Source: Scytonema sp. RU_4_4
GTDB lineage: Bacteria > Cyanobacteriota > Cyanobacteriia > Cyanobacteriales > Nostocaceae
DNA length: 36,310 nucleotides
Assembly: GCA_012031965.1 (NCBI GenBank)
Contig: JAAUSC010000055.1
Span: 1 to 36,310, forward strand
Direction: 5' to 3'
Below the pieces are notes generated by a model. The model did not search any database. It saw only the letters and a program-made list of their open reading frames with translations, and had not been told where the DNA came from. The position numbers and the translations under genes were made by a program. Shown here in pieces: positions 1-8,074 of this stretch. How positions within the stretch are numbered: position 1 is the first letter of the stretch; the number at the start of each line of letters is the position of its first letter.

Positions 1-50
1 CTTACATAATCATGCACTGTTTTGTAAGACTATTCCGGAAAGAAGTGATA

Positions 51-118
51 CGGCAGGATAAATCCTGCGTCGGCGGCTTTCATCCCTCCTCTAAAGAGAG
101 AGGGTTTTCATCCTGCCG
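51..118. repeat. Nested hairpin, possible IS200/IS605-type end relic or terminator
   Basis: An outer 9-bp stem (CGGCAGGAT at 51-59 with its complement at 110-118) encloses a second imperfect stem (CCCTCCTCT at 84-92 with AGAGAGGG at 97-104). The shape resembles the terminal hairpins left by cyanobacterial IS200/IS605 (TnpB) elements, but no transposase remnant is visible beside it. It lies about 85 bp beyond the stop of the minus-strand PLP enzyme and could also end that transcript. The assignment rests on remembered similarity. Confidence 0.4.
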
Positions 119-202
119 TCCTTATAAAATTTTGGCAGAAGTTAAGAGCGTTTCGCCAGGAATGTACGTGCAAGTATCTCTTTAGCCACCGTGTTGCATC
201 CC

Positions 203-1450
203 TCAGTCATATGATTGTTTAGCCAGCGCTTTCAACAACTGGTGAATCTCTTCAACGGTATTGTAGTGTACCAGCCCAATGCGCAAAAGTCCTCCGCTGG
301 ACTCAACTCCTAATTCTTTGGTAAGACTGAGCGCATAAAAGTTACCGTTCCAGGTAAAGATACCCTGCTCACCCAATGCTTTAGCAACAGCGTGAGGTGT
401 TTGTCCAGCAAGTCGTAAGCCAATAGTTGGTGTTCGCCAGTCAAAGCGGGTTAAATCAGTTATGCCGTATAAAGTTAGACCAGGAATTTGTAGTAATCCA
501 GTCACTAACTTTTGGCACAAATCTCTTTCGTACTGTTTAATTGCGATCATCGCTGCAACTAGGGCTTCTCGGCGGTTCTTCACACCTGGTAAGATTCGGT
601 GACCTAGTTCCGCGAGGTAGTTGATTGTCGCTACTAGCCCAGCTAGCCCCTCGTGGTTTAGAGTTCCATTTTCCCAACGTGACGGAACTTCCTCTGGAGC
701 TGGTTGTACCTTATAAGGACGCAGTTGAGCAAGATGCTCGCGCTTTGCATACAGAACTCCAACATGGGGTCCAAAGAATTTATAAGCCGAACACATGAGA
801 AAGTCGCAATCAAGCACACGTACATCAATTGGAGCGTGAGCAACGTAGTGAACTGCATCCACAAAAACCATCGCTCCAACTGCATGAGCTAATTTTACAA
901 TTGTTGCGACATCGTTGATTGTACCCACAGCGTTGGATGCGTACCCTACCGCTACTAATCGTGTCCGCTCATTTATCTGCTGCTTGAGATGGTTCATGTC
1001 TAGGGTGCAGTCTTCTACATGAATCTCCACCTCACGAATGACAACACCGCGTTCACAAAGCGCATACCAAGGTGAAACGTTAGCATAATGGTCTAGTTTC
1101 GTGACAATAATTTCATCACCGCTTTGGAGTTGTCGAGCAATCGCCCGACTCAAGATATAAGTGAGTGTAGTCATATTGGCACCAAAGACCACTTCATCAG
1201 AAGCACACCCCAACAAATCAGCCATCGCTGTACGAGCTGAAGCTATGAGCGCATCTGTCCGCTCACTTGTGGTAAAAGCTCCGTGAGCATTGGCGTTTGA
1301 GGTGACTAAGTATTGGGCGATCGCATCTATGACTGACTTTGGTACCTGAGTCCCACCAGGTCCATCAAAGAAAATCACAGGTTGACCATTGATTTCTTGT
1401 GAAAGTGCTGGAAACTGATTGCGTATCCATTTTAAGTCAAGGTCAACCAT
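203..1450 (-). CDS. Cysteine desulfurase-like PLP enzyme (aminotransferase class V)
   Basis: This 415-aa fold-type I PLP enzyme resembles the cysteine-desulfurase-like subfamily (VC1184 type) rather than housekeeping IscS or SufS. Visible motifs are the N-terminal FFDGPGGTQVP, His121 stacking on the cofactor (LDHYANVSPW), the PLP aspartate 198 (VFVDAVHY) and the Schiff-base lysine 224 (SAYKFFGPH). The reading frame opens further upstream, but the ATG at 1450 is preferred: GGAG sits 6 bases before it and the MVDLDLKWIRNQFPAL start looks like the family start. It lies 72 bp behind the dioxygenase gene on the same strand, so the two are probably co-transcribed. The substrate is unknown, and sulfur transfer is not assured. 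Confidence 0.85.
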   Translation of the reverse strand: MVDLDLKWIRNQFPALSQEINGQPVIFFDGPGGTQVPKSVIDAIAQYLVTSNANAHGAFTTSERTDALIASARTAMADLLGCASDEVVFGANMTTLTYILSRAIARQLQSGDEIIVTKLDHYANVSPWYALCERGVVIREVEIHVEDCTLDMNHLKQQINERTRLVAVGYASNAVGTINDVATIVKLAHAVGAMVFVDAVHYVAHAPIDVRVLDCDFLMCSAYKFFGPHVGVLYAKREHLAQLRPYKVQPAPEEVPSRWENGTLNHEGLAGLVATINYLAELGHRILPGVKNRREALVAAMIAIKQYERDLCQKLVTGLLQIPGLTLYGITDLTRFDWRTPTIGLRLAGQTPHAVAKALGEQGIFTWNGNFYALSLTKELGVESSGGLLRIGLVHYNTVEEIHQLLKALAKQSYD

Positions 1451-1522
1451 AAAAAACTCCTTTATTTGTGATTGTACTTTCCTCTTCAATCAAGTCAAAG
1501 TCTGGATACTGAATGTGGTTAT

Positions 1523-2200
1523 TTACTTGTTGTTAGGCAAACTCAAGCCTGGACAAGTTAACACAAACACATCTCTGACCCCACCTTCTGAGGAGATTGC
1601 ATTGATAACAGACGTAAAATGGAAAAATTCCCCATCGCCAAAGACTAACATTTCTCCAGGGTTGAGAATTTTGTTCAAAACTGGGCTGTCATTCTTAGAT
1701 TTGTATAAATGAGTTTCTCCCCCTTCAATTCTTTCTCGGTTCACAGAGAATATAGCAATCAGGTCTACTCCATCTCTATGGATTCCTTCAGGAGCGGGTT
1801 TACCTGTTTCCTCTGGGGAAGCAGTAGTTCTAATTTGATGAACTGAAACTTCTTTGAAGGTTGAGCAGAGTTCACAAAACTCGAAAAATTCTAAAATCAT
1901 TCTTTGAAAATCTGACAGATCTATCAGTTCATCTTCTAGTTCTGCATACTCTCTGACGACATCACCCAATAAAGGATTATATTGTTTGGGTTGATATAAA
2001 GGACGATGTGGCAGCTTGATTACCCTCTTGTCAGAAACTTCAAAATGAGATAAGCGCCTGAAACGATAGTTACCTGCTATGTATGGGTCTGCAGGAAGGT
2101 TAATAAAGAATGGCTTAAGCTTATCTACATCTATAGAAGAGATATTTTCTATAGCGTAGCTGGTAAGACAGTTAAAGTCTTTTCTTTGTAATTCCAACAT
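1523..2200 (-). CDS. 2OG-Fe(II) dioxygenase family protein (PF10014-like)
   Basis: This 225-aa protein has the facial triad of non-haem iron 2-oxoglutarate dioxygenases: His141 and Asp143 in GIHRDGVD, the distal His194 in FFHFTS, and Arg209 (GGVRDVFVLT), which would bind 2-oxoglutarate. The overall pattern matches the family that contains free-L-isoleucine hydroxylases, so hydroxylation of a free amino acid is a reasonable inference, not a demonstrated activity. The ATG at 2200 has a GGAGAG ribosome site 8-9 bases upstream. It is the first gene of a probable two-gene unit with the PLP enzyme. A palindrome lies 56-80 bp upstream and may be an operator. Confidence 0.85.
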   Translation of the reverse strand: MLELQRKDFNCLTSYAIENISSIDVDKLKPFFINLPADPYIAGNYRFRRLSHFEVSDKRVIKLPHRPLYQPKQYNPLLGDVVREYAELEDELIDLSDFQRMILEFFEFCELCSTFKEVSVHQIRTTASPEETGKPAPEGIHRDGVDLIAIFSVNRERIEGGETHLYKSKNDSPVLNKILNPGEMLVFGDGEFFHFTSVINAISSEGGVRDVFVLTCPGLSLPNNK

Positions 2201-2779
2201 CTTACTATTCTCTCCAGATTGAACTCATCTAGCCAGATTGACACCTGACAAAGTTTGGGTTGACTATATAGTCGAACCCAATATGAAAATTTTCAGTCAA
2301 TTTATGCACTCTTCAACTGTTAATAAAAAACTTCCACACAAAAAACACTCTTGAGCATAGCTCAATTTTTCATGATAGCTATAAGGCTCAAATTCTTGAT
2401 TATCATCAGGCAAAGTTAATTTTTTGTTTTTTGAGACCTGATAATTTTTAGATTTCTTAACCTAGTTATTTGTCGTTTTCTTTAGATTTTGGTGCTTTTG
2501 TCTTACACCTTATTTCTTTAATTATAAGCAAGGAAAAACTGACCTGCAAGATTGTATCAATATCGTATTGATTTAGTACCTGTACTGCTGTAAGGGGAAG
2601 TTGTGTTCAAAGATCCAAGACGGGAGCCACTGCGTTGATGAACGCTACTGCTCTGCTCGTTCATAAGGGTAAAGCGCCCGCGCTAGGAGTAAGCGTAGCG
2701 TGTCTGTTGTCTGTTTCCACAATTTTTCGGATTTCTCTGACAAACTTCGCTTGCTTGCAAGCACTTGGAAGTATTTTAA
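2201..2779. other. Intergenic region, AT-rich, with repeat-like segment
   Basis: No gene is supported in these 579 bases. Apart from the palindrome at 2256-2280, the only structured part is GC-richer DNA at about 2620-2700. It starts with GGGAGCCACTGCG, shared with 9683-9696, and looks like the interspersed repeat DNA common in Nostocales. The rest is AT-rich without an obvious signal. Confidence 0.5.
2256..2280. promoter_or_regulatory. Palindrome upstream of the dioxygenase gene, candidate operator
   Basis: TGGGTT and AACCCA flank the perfect dyad GACTATATAGTC with one extra G on the right. The 25-bp inverted repeat lies 56-80 bp before the dioxygenase start on the minus strand. It has no T-run on the gene side, so an operator fits better than a terminator. 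The binding protein is unknown. Confidence 0.4.
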
Positions 2780-3274
2780 TTACAAAATCTCAAACTCCAA
2801 ATTGTGACTGTTAAGAAAATTGTGAGTGAAATGGTCTACCACATTCGTGTCACTCAATTCCAAGTTGTAAAAATCCACAACCTCATGCTCAAAATAAGGT
2901 CCAGCGTGCCAAGTTCCTACCTCTAACTTGATGAAGCAATTTCCTGGAATGCGGAAAGCCGCGATGTCTTCTAGAAATGGTTGATCAATGTTATTGTTAG
3001 GAGGACAAACCGCAATGAACCAGTCCTTCCCTTCCAATGAACCTAAACACTGAGTACATTGCACATGACGAGTGATGGTGTGAAACCTGCGCCCTCTGTG
3101 CTGCAGCCTCATAATGTAAAAGCGGGGAGCACCTCTGTCAAGAACTAATTGAGCATTTTCTATATTAAAGGATTTGCCGTCTAAGTTCGGAAAAATGACT
3201 TGTCCATATCGACGAAAGTTTTCCGGTGTTACCCATTCAGCCCGCAGTTGTTGTACCGTCTTTGATGTCGTCAT
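2780..3274 (-). CDS. Ureidoglycolate lyase family protein (AllA-like)
   Basis: This 164-aa cupin-type protein matches the ureidoglycolate lyase family (PF04115), which cleaves ureidoglycolate to glyoxylate and urea in purine breakdown. Characteristic parts are YGQVI near the N-terminus, the TRHVQCTQCLGSL strand, and the C-terminal KLEVGTWHAGPYF followed by DFYNLELSDTNVVDH. The frame can open at a TTG six bases earlier, but the ATG at 3274 is the natural start. No other ureide-pathway gene is visible nearby, so the physiological substrate may differ. It lies 83 bp downstream of the DoxX-like gene on the same strand. Confidence 0.8.
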   Translation of the reverse strand: MTTSKTVQQLRAEWVTPENFRRYGQVIFPNLDGKSFNIENAQLVLDRGAPRFYIMRLQHRGRRFHTITRHVQCTQCLGSLEGKDWFIAVCPPNNNIDQPFLEDIAAFRIPGNCFIKLEVGTWHAGPYFEHEVVDFYNLELSDTNVVDHFTHNFLNSHNLEFEIL

Positions 3275-3357
3275 ATCCAATCTGCTTGCACCCTTACTAT
3301 TTTAATCTGTTCCCTCTTTTGTTAAGAGAGAGTAAGCCAGAGGTCTGTAAAAGGGGC

Positions 3358-3801
3358 TCACTCCAATTTCAGCAGTTTCTTAGGAATGAGTGACTTAGGA
3401 ATGATAGAAGCTTGTCTGTCAAAATCTGAAGGTTGTGTGTACCACCAAGCCCATGCAATGAGAACTGCCTGAAAAGGAAGTCTTATCACCTGTAACCAGG
3501 GTGAATTGGGTATGTTGTCAAGCGGAATATTATTAACCGCCATGTTGATATTTGCTGGAAAAACAGCAATAAAAAGAGCAATAAGCCCCCAAGCTGTCGC
3601 TTGACTGACTGGCGGGACTAATAACCCGATACCACCCAAGATTTCATAAAAACCACTGAGATAAACAATTTCCAGAGGATAGGGTAGTTGCAGCGGCACA
3701 ATTGTGACATATTGGTCAGCAGCGCTAAAGTGCGTCACTCCCACTACAATCATAGATACTGCAAGAATGACACGAAAAATTTCTTTAAGATGATTTTTCA
3801 T
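3358..3801 (-). CDS. DoxX-like integral membrane protein
   Basis: This 147-aa protein has about four hydrophobic segments: residues 9-24, 45-62, 67-82 and 108-121. The FYEILGGIGLLVP motif is typical of DoxX/DoxX-like family members. The ATG at 3801 has AAGGAAAA just upstream. These proteins sit in the cytoplasmic membrane, and some take part in quinone-linked or thiol redox reactions, but nothing here identifies the substrate. It lies ahead of the AllA-like gene and may share its transcript. Confidence 0.75.
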   Translation of the reverse strand: MKNHLKEIFRVILAVSMIVVGVTHFSAADQYVTIVPLQLPYPLEIVYLSGFYEILGGIGLLVPPVSQATAWGLIALFIAVFPANINMAVNNIPLDNIPNSPWLQVIRLPFQAVLIAWAWWYTQPSDFDRQASIIPKSLIPKKLLKLE

Positions 3802-3940
3802 CTATTTTCCTTGACTCCATAATTACGTCCTTACCTTCAGTTTGTTTGCCATATGTCACACCGTCTTCAGTCATGGGTAGGAAAGCATGGAGAGATAAGG
3901 AAGATGAAGAGACACAGAGATATAGAGGTTTTCGATTGCG

Positions 3941-3987
3941 TGCAATACGTTAGAGACGTTCTGGCAGAACGTCTCTAACGTATTGCA
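3941..3987. repeat. 47-bp near-perfect palindrome
   Basis: Two perfect 23-base arms (TGCAATACGTTAGAGACGTT, then CTG) surround a single central G at 3964. The element has no coding potential. It resembles the cyanobacterial palindromic repeats built on AGAGACGTT; the same core occurs once at 29111-29119 inside a MITE. It lies between the minus-strand DoxX-like gene and the plus-strand psb34 gene, in the region that should hold both promoters. Confidence 0.75.
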
Positions 3988-4126
3988 ATGCCAGTCCTTT
4001 CAACGCGAACAAAAATTCTGATGAGTTATAGAACTAGAAGTTTTTAGCAGATCATTTCTATATTGTTGCATTTTATTTAAGTTTTGTTACAATTATTTAT
4101 ATGAAGTTACAAAGTAAAACACAACT

Positions 4127-4297
4127 ATGCTTTACACTACTGATGACAGAGGCATTCTTAACAACTACGCGGTTGAACCCACTATTTATCTGGCAGAGTA
4201 TCCAACCCCAGAACAACAGAAGCGTTATGCTTTTGGTGGAGCGCTAGGGGCTTTGTTGGTTTTCGCAATATTGTTCATTACCTTTAGTGTCAGCTAA
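4127..4297 (+). CDS. psb34: Psb34-type photosystem II assembly protein (ssl1498 family)
   Basis: This short gene encodes 56 residues: a polar N-terminus beginning MLYTTDDRGILNNYAVEP, the segment YPTPEQQKRYAFGGALGALL, and one transmembrane helix ending FITFSVS. This layout, including the LNNYA..P and EQQ.RYAF motifs, is that of the ssl1498 light-harvesting-like family. Psb34 of that family binds photosystem II assembly intermediates in the thylakoid membrane. The stop is TAA at 4295-4297. No strong ribosome site precedes the ATG; another ATG at 4101 is out of frame. The family call comes from remembered homologues and is quite distinctive. Confidence 0.85.
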   Translation: MLYTTDDRGILNNYAVEPTIYLAEYPTPEQQKRYAFGGALGALLVFAILFITFSVS

Positions 4298-4586
4298 ATT
4301 GACCGACCCTTACGCTTTAGGGTTGCTCTATTACTGTCAGATATCACATTTGTCAGTCATGAGAAATTCTGAGGCTTGAACCTTAACTCACTTTTTGAGT
4401 CATACTGACACTCAATCCGAACTGTGCCTTCCGCTTAACATGCAAAGTATTGGAGTCCCAATAGTGAATGTTGAGTTCTCTATAGAATTTCAACGATTTG
4501 AAAATCGAAGGCTTTAACATAACGTGCTTTTGATGTAGAGGGTTCTTAAGAAGGTATTAAGAAACGCTGTCTCCTGCGGAAGCCAG

Positions 4587-5264
4587 ATGGATATCACTAT
4601 CTCCCAATCATACCGCTCCAGTTCTGGTTGTGAAGTCAATAATATGATCATGGATACTGATGAACTTCTCATACGCTATGCTGCAGGTAACAGGGATTTT
4701 TTGCGAGTACACTTGCGGCAATCTAACCTCAGCGAATTTGCTTTAGCAGGAATCAACCTGAGTCGATCAGACCTGACTGGGGCAAATCTATCAGGCGCTT
4801 CTTTACGTGGAGCCAATTTGAGTGAAGCTCTTATTATGGAAGCAACTCTGTGGAGAGCTAATCTCACTGAAGCTACTTTGATTTGGGCGAATTTCAGCAA
4901 AGCTTCTTTGATTCGGGCAAACCTGACTCAAGTGGATTTACACAAGGCTGTCCTGACTAGAGCAGACTTGCGGTTAGCCAATCTACGCTACGCTGACCTG
5001 AGCTATACAAATTTGGAGGGTGCGGATCTGCGCTATGCTGACCTCACTGGTGTCAATTTAGCGGGTGCGAATCTGAGTCAGGCAAACTTGACAGGTGCAA
5101 ACTTGAGTCAGGCAGATTTGTATAACGCCAACTTCGCTAAAGCCATTTTGTCAAGGACCGATCTGCGCGATGCCGACCTTAGCAATATCAACTTGGATGG
5201 AGTTGATTTACGTGATGCCCAGATAGAAGATGCTTATTTACAACCATTAGTACACAGTCGTTAG
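4587..5264 (+). CDS. Pentapeptide-repeat protein
   Basis: From about residue 48 to the end, this 225-aa protein is built of roughly 30 A(D/N)LXX pentapeptides (for example LSGASLRGANLSEA and LRYADLTGVNLAGANLSQ), which fold into a right-handed quadrilateral beta-helix. There is no signal peptide. The N-terminal part, DTDELLIRYAAGNRDF, matches how many cyanobacterial members begin, so the true start may be the ATG at 4644 or 4650 rather than 4587. The ATG at 4587 has only a weak GGAAG before it. It precedes the sensor kinase by 116 bp on the same strand. Function is not predictable from the repeat alone. Confidence 0.85.
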   Translation: MDITISQSYRSSSGCEVNNMIMDTDELLIRYAAGNRDFLRVHLRQSNLSEFALAGINLSRSDLTGANLSGASLRGANLSEALIMEATLWRANLTEATLIWANFSKASLIRANLTQVDLHKAVLTRADLRLANLRYADLSYTNLEGADLRYADLTGVNLAGANLSQANLTGANLSQADLYNANFAKAILSRTDLRDADLSNINLDGVDLRDAQIEDAYLQPLVHSR

Positions 5265-5380
5265 TAAACAGCGATAACTCTCATTATGGGACATTGTGCT
5301 AGAGGAGCTAACCCTGTTTAGAACTCCTCCAATTTTGACTGGAAATGAGCTGATGAAGGGAAATCCACTGTTTATCGGTT

Positions 5381-7366
5381 ATGAAGACTTCAAATTCTAT
5401 ATTGCAGGATTTGCTCCAAATATTACCACATCTCCATCCTAAAGTCTATTTCAAGACTTCTCTAACAGCTCTTTCTCACGCAATGGAAGACCTCATACTA
5501 GCAGGGACAGATAAGTCACTGGTCATAGCAAATTTTCAGCAGGAGCGCTTTTATCGTCAGGAGAGTCGTCGCTATCAACGAATAGCTCAACGCACAGATC
5601 AGGTTTATGTCTTGGCTGCACCAGAATCTGATTTTGTGGCGGCTTCAACTCCTTATGCGACTATTCCCTTGGATCCTGACGACAGTTTAGCGCAGGAGTG
5701 GCATCTCATTATCATTGGTCAGAAGTATGCTACCTGTATAGTAGCCCTTGAATTTGCTTCCCCGGTAGACGTGGCATCACCAGACCAGGCGAGACAGTTT
5801 AAAGGAATTTGGACTTTTGACCGTCAGGTTAGCATGATTGCAGCCCAATTGTTACTGGATAAGATTTTAGTTTATCGACCGGAACTGGCGGCGAGCGTGA
5901 AACGAGCACAAAAGCGCTACGGTCTCAAAAGCAAAGCTTTGTCTGACATGGGAGCCGACCGGGTATCAGAAATTGATGCCAGACTGTTTACAGACCGTCT
6001 GGTAACATATTTACAAGCTAGCCAATACAAGCAGCTCAAAGCCTATCGGACTATTACTAAAAAGGAGCGCAACGAGCGCCTGATTAATGTTATCACCGCT
6101 GCTATCCGTAGTTCTTTAAAACCGGAAGAGATTTTTAAGGTTACGGTTAAGGAACTAGGTCAACTCTTTAACCCTTGTCGCTGTCTCCTTTACCGCTATC
6201 ATCCCTCTGAACTATCAGCACCTATTGAGTATGAATGGGTCGCCTTGGGACTTCCTTCTCTTTTGGGAAAAATTTGGTTGTTGGCAGAGCATCCACTGTT
6301 TGAAGCTGCTTTGGCTGGTGAACGGGCGATCGCCATCGCCGACACCACACAAGATCTAGGCATACAAGCATATCCCGATTTAAGTGCTCAATTCCAAAGT
6401 GCTTCAATTCGGTCGTGTCTTCTGGTGCCAATCCGCTATCATCAAACTTGGTTAGGAATATTGGAACTGCACCACTGTGGTGACTTTGCCTATGTTTGGA
6501 GTCACTCCGAGCGAGCTTTAGTAGAGGCGATCGCCACCCAAGTCGGAGCTACCCTCATCCAAGCCCAAGCTTACCACAACCTGGAAACCCTTAACCAGCA
6601 ACTGGCAGCTTTAGAGCGTACGCAAAGCAACCTCATTGCGATTGTGGGACATGAATTGCGGACTCCTCTGTCTACCATCCAAGTTTGTTTGGAGAGTTTA
6701 GCAAGCGAACCTGAAATGCCACTAGAGTTTCAGCAGTCAATGCTAGAAACGGCATTAGGTGATTCCGAGCGGATGCGCCGGTTAATACAGGATTTTATCA
6801 CCCTCTCTCGTTTAGAAGGGGGTTCAACGCGCTGGCAGGTGGAGTCAATCTCCCTCAAAACTTGCCTGGATTTAGTTCTGAGCAGCTTTAAAGAACGCTC
6901 TTTCCCACAGCCTTTACCCCAAATTGTCCTGGAGTTGTCACCTGAGTTACCTCTGGTACAAGCTGATGGGGAAGGACTTATGGAAGTCTTGACAAAATTA
7001 CTGGATAATGCATGCAAATTCACCAATCCAGATGGCACAGTGACAATTGGTGCCCAAGTTCTCAATCCTGAAGCTGAGTCAGTGACTTCTTTTGCTTCCC
7101 AGAGTCAGCCTCAGCTTAAAAGGATGTTAGAAGTCATCATTGCAGATACAGGTCGGGGGATTTCGCCAAATCAGCTAGAAGCCATCTTTGAACGCTTCTA
7201 TCAAGCAGAAGGTTTTCTGCGACGCACAATTGGCGGTACTGGATTGGGTTTAGCAATTTGTCGTCAAATCATTCAAAGACTAGGGGGAGAGATTTGGGCT
7301 GTGTCTGCAGGGAAAAATCAGGGCAGTGAGTTTCACTTCACATTACCAATCGCATTTTCCATTTAA
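5381..7366 (+). CDS. Sensor histidine kinase with DICT and GAF domains
   Basis: The 661-aa protein has, in order, an N-terminal DICT sensory domain (about 1-180), a GAF domain (about 225-400), a HisKA dimerisation helix with phospho-acceptor His424 in IVGHELRTPLS, and a HATPase domain. ATP-site motifs are Asn543 in LLDNACKF, DTGRGI around 589-594 and GGTGLGLAI near the C-terminus. No transmembrane segment or receiver domain is seen, so it is a soluble kinase that should phosphorylate a separate response regulator, which is not in this window. The DICT domain is associated with light or redox signalling proteins in cyanobacteria; the signal here is unknown. All catalytic residues are present. 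Confidence 0.9.
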   Translation: MKTSNSILQDLLQILPHLHPKVYFKTSLTALSHAMEDLILAGTDKSLVIANFQQERFYRQESRRYQRIAQRTDQVYVLAAPESDFVAASTPYATIPLDPDDSLAQEWHLIIIGQKYATCIVALEFASPVDVASPDQARQFKGIWTFDRQVSMIAAQLLLDKILVYRPELAASVKRAQKRYGLKSKALSDMGADRVSEIDARLFTDRLVTYLQASQYKQLKAYRTITKKERNERLINVITAAIRSSLKPEEIFKVTVKELGQLFNPCRCLLYRYHPSELSAPIEYEWVALGLPSLLGKIWLLAEHPLFEAALAGERAIAIADTTQDLGIQAYPDLSAQFQSASIRSCLLVPIRYHQTWLGILELHHCGDFAYVWSHSERALVEAIATQVGATLIQAQAYHNLETLNQQLAALERTQSNLIAIVGHELRTPLSTIQVCLESLASEPEMPLEFQQSMLETALGDSERMRRLIQDFITLSRLEGGSTRWQVESISLKTCLDLVLSSFKERSFPQPLPQIVLELSPELPLVQADGEGLMEVLTKLLDNACKFTNPDGTVTIGAQVLNPEAESVTSFASQSQPQLKRMLEVIIADTGRGISPNQLEAIFERFYQAEGFLRRTIGGTGLGLAICRQIIQRLGGEIWAVSAGKNQGSEFHFTLPIAFSI

Positions 7367-7472
7367 GACTCAGTAAAAGTCATCTGTCGTACCAGCAATG
7401 AATTTAAACTTTCTGATGGACTATGTAAACCATGTTGTCTAACTTCAGTATGGATTTGCGCAAAAATAACTT

Positions 7473-7589
7473 ACAGCGGTTTTCTGTAAAGTGGGCATTG
7501 CTCACAAATATCTCAAATGTCTATCACATAAGCTTTTGGTCGCAATGCCCACACTACGATTTGTGGTCTATTCATATGAAAACCGCTGT
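7473..7589. mobile_element. 117-bp MITE with 12-bp TIRs and 5-bp target duplication
   Basis: The perfect terminal inverted repeats ACAGCGGTTTTC (7473-7484) and GAAAACCGCTGT (7578-7589) are directly flanked by AACTT on both sides (7468-7472 and 7590-7594). Inside, GTGGGCATTG (7491-7500) pairs with CAATGCCCAC (7543-7552), and CACAAAT pairs with ATTTGTG. The element has no transposase, so it would move only with help from an autonomous IS carrying the same ends. An apparent open frame here is a by-product of the repeats. Confidence 0.8.
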
Positions 7590-7729
7590 AACTTGATAGC
7601 TTGCTCAAGTGTATCCAAATATTGTAAAGCTTTACAATATTCTCTCAGAAATTATTTAGTCGGTGTTAGAGGCTATTTGAAAAGTCAGAGAAATGGTAAA
7701 AAAGCTCTCTCAGTATACGCTGTGAATAG

Positions 7730-7768
7730 GGGGAGGGAGAAGCAGCCACCGGCTGCTTCTCCCTCCCC
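7730..7768. terminator. 18-bp perfect hairpin
   Basis: GGGGAGGGAGAAGCAGCC pairs perfectly with 7751-7768 across the 3-base loop ACC. It has no T-run on either side, so it is not a standard intrinsic terminator. It could be a transcription boundary, an mRNA stabiliser or a repeat. It ends 4 bases before the Fur-like palindrome. Confidence 0.5.
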
Positions 7769-7772
7769 ATAC

Positions 7773-7787
7773 TAATGATTATCATTA
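7773..7787. promoter_or_regulatory. Fur-box-like palindrome upstream of ocp
   Basis: TAATGATTATCATTA is a 7-1-7 dyad centred on 7780. Against the classical 19-bp Fur consensus, the 19 bases 7771-7789 match at 15 positions by eye. It lies 288 bp before the ocp start. That is far for direct repression but possible with a long leader. OCP accumulation under iron starvation is known in Synechocystis, which makes Fur control plausible. This is an inference. Confidence 0.45.
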
Positions 7788-8074
7788 TTGGATTTGGTGA
7801 TTTTATTCCTTGGAAGTCCCCAAGGTGACACTTTCTCTAGCTTTAGGCGATATTAAAGAGAAAAACCTGTCTCAAAAGATAATTGCTCACTGTAGCGTAG
7901 ATTTATCAAGTGTTACAGCTACCAACGGAACCAAGTTTTTGAGTGGAATATTAAAGACTGTTTATTATTTGTAACATTTCGTGATAATTTGATAACTGGA
8001 GAGCAAAACTGTATCCCCACAGATCTATTGCTTCACCTTTAGTCAGTTACAAACTTAGTGAGGTAGCCCTCTAT

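Larger units (their letters stand above)
7367..8074. other. Long non-coding region upstream of ocp
   Basis: These 708 bases contain no convincing gene. They hold a MITE (7473-7589), a GC-rich hairpin (7730-7768) and a Fur-box-like palindrome (7773-7787). The segment GTTAGAGGCTATTT near 7668 resembles an end motif also seen, in reverse orientation, near 27580-27600. The last 280 bases are AT-rich and should contain the ocp promoter. Confidence 0.6.

Noticed and set aside
7491-7775. 94-codon open frame on the plus strand
   Set aside because: It begins inside the MITE and ends in the GC-rich hairpin; its composition is explained by these repeats and no ribosome site precedes it.
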